A DNA stretch of 64,000 nt from Cacajao melanocephalus (lineage: Eukaryota; Chordata; Mammalia; Primates; Pitheciidae): contig CAUYLG010022071.1 of NCBI GenBank assembly GCA_963573385.1, positions 1 through 64,000 of the forward strand, in the 5' to 3' direction. Shown one piece after another: positions 59,463 through 64,000 of this stretch. Under the pieces are notes generated by a model. The model ran no database searches. It was given only the letters and a program-made list of their open reading frames with translations, and was not told the DNA's origin. The translations under genes and the position numbers were made by a program. Within the stretch, counting starts at the first letter, position 1. Each line of letters starts with the position of its first letter.

Positions 59463-59593
59463 TGTACTGTCCGCTGCTAGTCTGATAGATGGGAGCCGGA
59501 ACAGACATAGAAGTGACAGCAGAAACTCCAGGATTTTCTCCGTCTCCTTTTCTGCCCCGTGTATCTTCAGAAGATAAGTCTTTCAAAATTTTT
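59463..59593 (-). CDS. ATF1: ATF1 exon 4 (end of kinase-inducible domain)
   Basis: This exon lies between a TTTTTTTACAG acceptor (AG at 59594-59595) and a GTATGT donor (59457-59462). It is 131 nt long and starts with the last base of Arg65, two residues after the PKA site Ser63 (exon 3, outside the window). It encodes KILKDLSSEDTRGRKGDG, then a variable stretch, then PIYQTSSGQY and the first base of Ile. The ILKDLSSE helix is the coactivator (KIX)-binding part of the kinase-inducible domain. Relative to remembered human ATF1 it has Pro for Ser, one Ala codon fewer, and Ala for Thr in the variable stretch. In human clear cell sarcoma, EWSR1-ATF1 fusions commonly join at this exon. Confidence 0.95.
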
Positions 59594-59644
59594 CTGTAAA
59601 AAAACAAACACTGGTAATGTGAATGACTTTACAAAAAGACACTT

Positions 59645-59823
59645 CTCCCAAGTAGCTGGGACCACAGCATGAGCCACCACATCCAGCTAATTTTTGTATT
59701 TTTAATAGAGATGGCGTTTCACCATGTTGGCCAGGCTGGTCTTGAACTCATAGCCTCAAGTAATTTACTCGTCTTGTCCTCCCAAAGTGCTGGGATTTCA
59801 GGCATGTGCCACCATGCCCGGCC
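59645..59823 (-). mobile_element. Truncated Alu upstream of ATF1 exon 4 (transcript sense)
   Basis: Begins inside the right arm at CCCAAGTAGCTGGG, about 50 bp from the exon 4 acceptor. Confidence 0.9.
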
Positions 59824-59977
59824 ACAAAAATAAATTTCTAAAACCTTTTCAGTCTCAGGTAAAAGCTACAGTAATCTACCAGCCACTTAAACTAGTATTC
59901 CAAAGAATCCTTTTATTTAGCACATACTATTATGATGTGCTCCAGGCTAGTTACATATTAGTTTAAAGAGTGAAGAG

Positions 59978-60286
<309 letters not shown>

Positions 60287-60505
60287 GCCATAAAATGAAA
60301 AATGAAAGACGTAAGAAATACTACTATAAAATGCATAGAGTATGCATTTTATGATGAATAAAATTGCTTATTTTAACAAAAAGAGGTAAATATGATCCCA
60401 TGGGTATCCCTCAGACTTGGTAAAACAAGGTATTATTCCTAATGACAGGAATAAGAGATGGAAAAAGTATTCCTTGCTGAAAAGAAAGGTCTTTCAAAAC
60501 AACTG

Positions 60506-60866
<361 letters not shown>

Positions 60867-61171
60867 CTAACTCAAGAATTCTATGTTCACTACAGAAAAA
60901 TGAGAAAACTGAAATACTTGTGTGAAAACAAAAAAGAATCACAATGGAGAAAGAAAATCCTTAGAATTAGAAGGGCTCTTTTATGTTATCTTCTCCAACC
61001 TCCCAAGTCATGGAGGAATTCCCTCTCTAAAATTCCTGACAATCTCTGTTTCTAGGAAAAAGGTACCCACTATTTCCAAAAAGTAAACCATCCTATTGTT
61101 CAATGGTTAGAGCCTTTCCTTATTCGGGTCCAAAACTGGTTCAATCTGGTGAAACTAAAGAAATTTATTAT

Positions 61172-61302
61172 TTTTTCTTTTCTTTTCTTTGAGACAAAGT
61201 CACCCAGGCTGGAGTACAGTGGCATGATCATGGCTCGCTGCCACCCTGACTTCTTGGGCTCAAGTGATCCTCCTGCCTCAGCCTCCCAGGTAACTGGGAT
61301 TA
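61172..61302 (-). mobile_element. Partial Alu (right arm)
   Basis: TTTCTTTGAGACAAAGTCACC to CAGGTAACTGGGATTA. Confidence 0.87.
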
Positions 61303-61530
61303 TTTATATCTGACTGTGCTTGTTAAGGGCAAGACCTGAAAGCTCCAAATTCAGTGTAAAGATGGGAGTGTTCATAAGAAAGGAAAACATGGTAACCCTG
61401 CAAATGTCTGTAAGAACCACACTGGAAAGAACTAATTATTCATGCTTGAAAGTATTAAGAAGATTTACTATACAGACATTCCCTACTTAAGAACCATTTG
61501 TTCACAGTAAGTTAAGAATCACAAAAGCAG

Positions 61531-61796
61531 ACAGGGTCTCACTCTGTCACCCAGGCTGGAGTACAGTGGCACAGTCATGGCTCACTGCAGCCTTAATCTC
61601 CCAGGCTCAAGTGACTCTCCCACTTCAGCCTCCCGAGTGGCATCACCACACCTGGCTAAATTTTTGTATTTTTTTGTAGAGACAAGGTCTCCCTGTGTTG
61701 CCCAGGCTGGTCTCAAACTCCTGGGCTCAAGCAATCTGCCCACCTCGGCCTCCCATGGTGCTGGGATTACAGGCATGAACCACCATGCCTGGCCTT
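61531..61796 (-). mobile_element. Alu
   Basis: No poly(T); begins GACAGGGTCTCACTCTG. Confidence 0.9.
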
Positions 61797-61964
61797 CCTG
61801 TACCTATTATTCTACTCTAATTCCAGCATCATCAGAGAACATACTGTGCATGATTTCAGTTCTTTTAAATGTGTTAAGATTAGTTATGACCCAGAATGTG
61901 GTATTTTTTGGCAGACTTTCTTCATTCTATAACTGCTTGGTCAAGTGTTATAAAAATTTTAATT

Positions 61965-62227
61965 AGGCTGAGCTCACACCTGTAATCCCAGCACTTGGGA
62001 AACCAAGGTGGGCAGATCCCTAAGGTCAGAAGTTCGAGACCAGCCTAGCCAACATGGTGAAACCCTGTCTCTACTAAAAACACAAAAATTAGCTAGGCAT
62101 GGTGGTGGGTGCCTGTAATCCCAGCTACTCAAGAGGCTGAGGCAGAAGAATTTTTTGAACCCAGGTGTCACTGCACTCTAGCCTGGCTGACATAGAGAGA
62201 TTCCATCTCAAAAAAAAAAAAAAAAAA
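61965..62227 (+). mobile_element. Alu with right-arm deletion
   Basis: Jumps from TTTTTTGAACCCAGG to TGTCACTGCACTC. Confidence 0.9.
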
Positions 62228-62239
62228 TTAGATCTTGTT

Positions 62240-62541
62240 GGCCAGGTGTGGTGGCTCACGCCTGTGATCTTAGCACTTTGGGAGGCCAAGGCAGGTGGAT
62301 CACGAGGTCAGGAGTTTGAGACCAGCCTGGCCAACATAGTGAAACCCTGTCTCTACTAAAAATACAAAAAAAATTAGCAGGCATGATGGTGGGCACCTGT
62401 AGTTCCAGCTACTTAGGAGGCTGAGGCAGGAGAATTGTTTGAAGCTGGGAGGTGGAGGTTGCATTAAGGTAAGATAGCACCACTGCACTCCAGCCTGGGT
62501 GACAGAGTGAGACTCTGTCTCCAAAAAAAAAAAAAAAAAAG
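62240..62541 (+). mobile_element. Alu
   Basis: GATCACGAGGTCAGGAG left arm, long A tail. Confidence 0.92.
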
Positions 62542-62619
62542 AATCCTGAGATAGGTTTACTAAAGTCATCAACTGTAACTGTGGACCTGTTTATTTCTCT
62601 TTTCAGTTCTGTTGGTTTC

Positions 62620-62873
62620 TTTTTGGAGATAGGGTTTTGCTCTGTCACTCACGCTGAAGTGATGTGGCTCAATCATAGCTCACTGAAGCCTCCAACTCCT
62701 GGGCAGCTGGGCTCAAAAGGCACACACCACCACACTTGGCTAACTAATTTTGTGAAGAGACACCGTCTTACTATTGCCCTGGCTGGTCTTGAACTCCTGG
62801 GCTCAAGCAATCCTCCGTCCTTGGCCTCTGGAAGGGCTGAGATTACAGGTGTGAGCCACTGGGCCCTGTCCTA
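62620..62873 (-). mobile_element. Alu (old)
   Basis: Tail-to-tail with the previous Alu, 78 bp apart. Confidence 0.88.
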
Positions 62874-62879
62874 TTAGTT

Positions 62880-64000
62880 TTTGATACATATATTTTAAAG
62901 CTCTTTTGTTAGATGCATGCACATTTGAATAATGTCTTCTTGGTGAATTCTTACCATTATGTAATGTCCCCTCTTTATCTCTGCAGATTTTCTTTATTCT
63001 GAAGTCTATTTTATATGACATTAATATAACCCCATTCTTTTTTTTATTAGTGTTTTCATGGTATGTCTTTAACCATCCTTTTACTTTAGACTAGCTGTAT
63101 TATTTTTGAAGTGAGTCATTTAGAAAATCCATTCTAATAATCTTTGTCTTTTTAAAGAAAAATGGCTTTGAAATATAATTCACATACCATACAACTAACT
63201 CTTTTAAGCATCCAATTCAGTGTTTTTAGTATATTAACAGGGTTGTGCAACCACCACTATAATCTAATTTTAGAACATTTTTGTGCCCCTAAAAGAAACA
63301 TGGCACCGATTAGCAGTCAATCCCATTCTTCTCTTCCCTCTCCCAAGCTCTAAGCAACCACTTGTCTACTCTGTTTCTATAAAATTTGTCTATTTTGGAC
63401 ATTTCATATAAATGGAATCATACAATATGCAATCTTTTGTAAATGGCTTAGTTTAATATTTTCATGGTTTATCCATGTTGCAGCATATATCAGTACTTCA
63501 TTGCTTTTTTTTTCCCCCACTGCTGCCACGTTATTGCTTTTTTATTGCTAAAAGTAAAAATATTCCATTTTATGAATATACCACATTTTGTTTATCCATT
63601 CATCAGTTAATAGACATTTGGGTTGTTTCCATGTTTTGGCTATTAGAAACAATGCTGCTATGAACATTCAGGTACAAGTTTTCATATAAATGTATATTTT
63701 TATTTCTCTTGGGCATGTAACTAGCGTAGGAAGTAGTGGATCATACGGTAACTTAGTATTCTAAAGAACTGCCAGACTGTTTTCCATAGCAACTGTACTA
63801 TTTTTACATTCTTACCAGCAGTGTATGAGACTTTTAATTTCTCCATATCATCACCAAAATTTATTATTGGTCTTTTTTTCTATTTTAGTCATCTTAGTGG
63901 GTCTGAAGTGGTATTTCACAATTTTGGTTTTCAATTCCCTTAATGATAAATGATGAACATTTTTTCATAGGTTTATTAGTCATTTGTTTATCTTCTTCTT
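62880..64000 (-). mobile_element. Old L1 relics, antisense
   Basis: Endonuclease-region antisense at 62880-63160 (CATTATGTAATGTCCCCTCT). An L1ME 3' region follows from 63165 to the window end (CCAATTCAGTGTTTTTAGTA, TTTTCATAGGTTTATTAGTC). Confidence 0.7.

Overview
This is nuclear DNA from a catarrhine primate. It is dense in Alu elements, including AluY-like copies, and in L1, MaLR/ERVL LTRs, MIR and Tigger transposons, with GT-AG split exons. Two human chromosome 12q13 neighbours are recognisable, both on the minus strand: ATF1 at the high-coordinate end and TMPRSS12 at the low-coordinate end. In human they lie in the same tandem order, so the window is the reverse complement of the chr12 plus strand. 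Against the human proteins as I remember them, the exons carry several substitutions and a one-codon deletion in ATF1. That points to a non-human catarrhine, most likely an Old World monkey; this is inference, not an alignment. Layout: 1-15843 is the window's part of TMPRSS12 intron 3, almost entirely nested L1s and Alus. TMPRSS12 exons 3, 2 and 1 follow at 15844-16112, 21244-21439 and 22111-22300, with a CpG-island promoter at about 22080-22520. About 22.5-46 kb is intergenic and repeat-filled. It holds two 7SL RNA retrocopies, a complete MaLR element inserted in an L1, and a truncated processed pseudogene matching the C-terminus of COG6 in the same L1. ATF1 occupies about 46.2-64 kb: 3'UTR, exon 7 (bZIP), exon 6, exon 5 and exon 4. 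Exons 1-3 lie beyond the window, as do TMPRSS12 exons 4 and 5 carrying the catalytic serine. The two genes do not act together. ATF1 is a cAMP-responsive bZIP transcription factor. TMPRSS12 is a germline-type membrane serine protease. Most open reading frames here are Alu, L1, LTR or microsatellite translations and are not genes. I found no undescribed biological system. The most interesting items are an ambiguous GC/GT splice donor in TMPRSS12 exon 1, an AT-rich palindrome, template-switch and twin-priming scars inside L1s, inverted Alu pairs bracketing ATF1 exons, and the COG6-like retrocopy.
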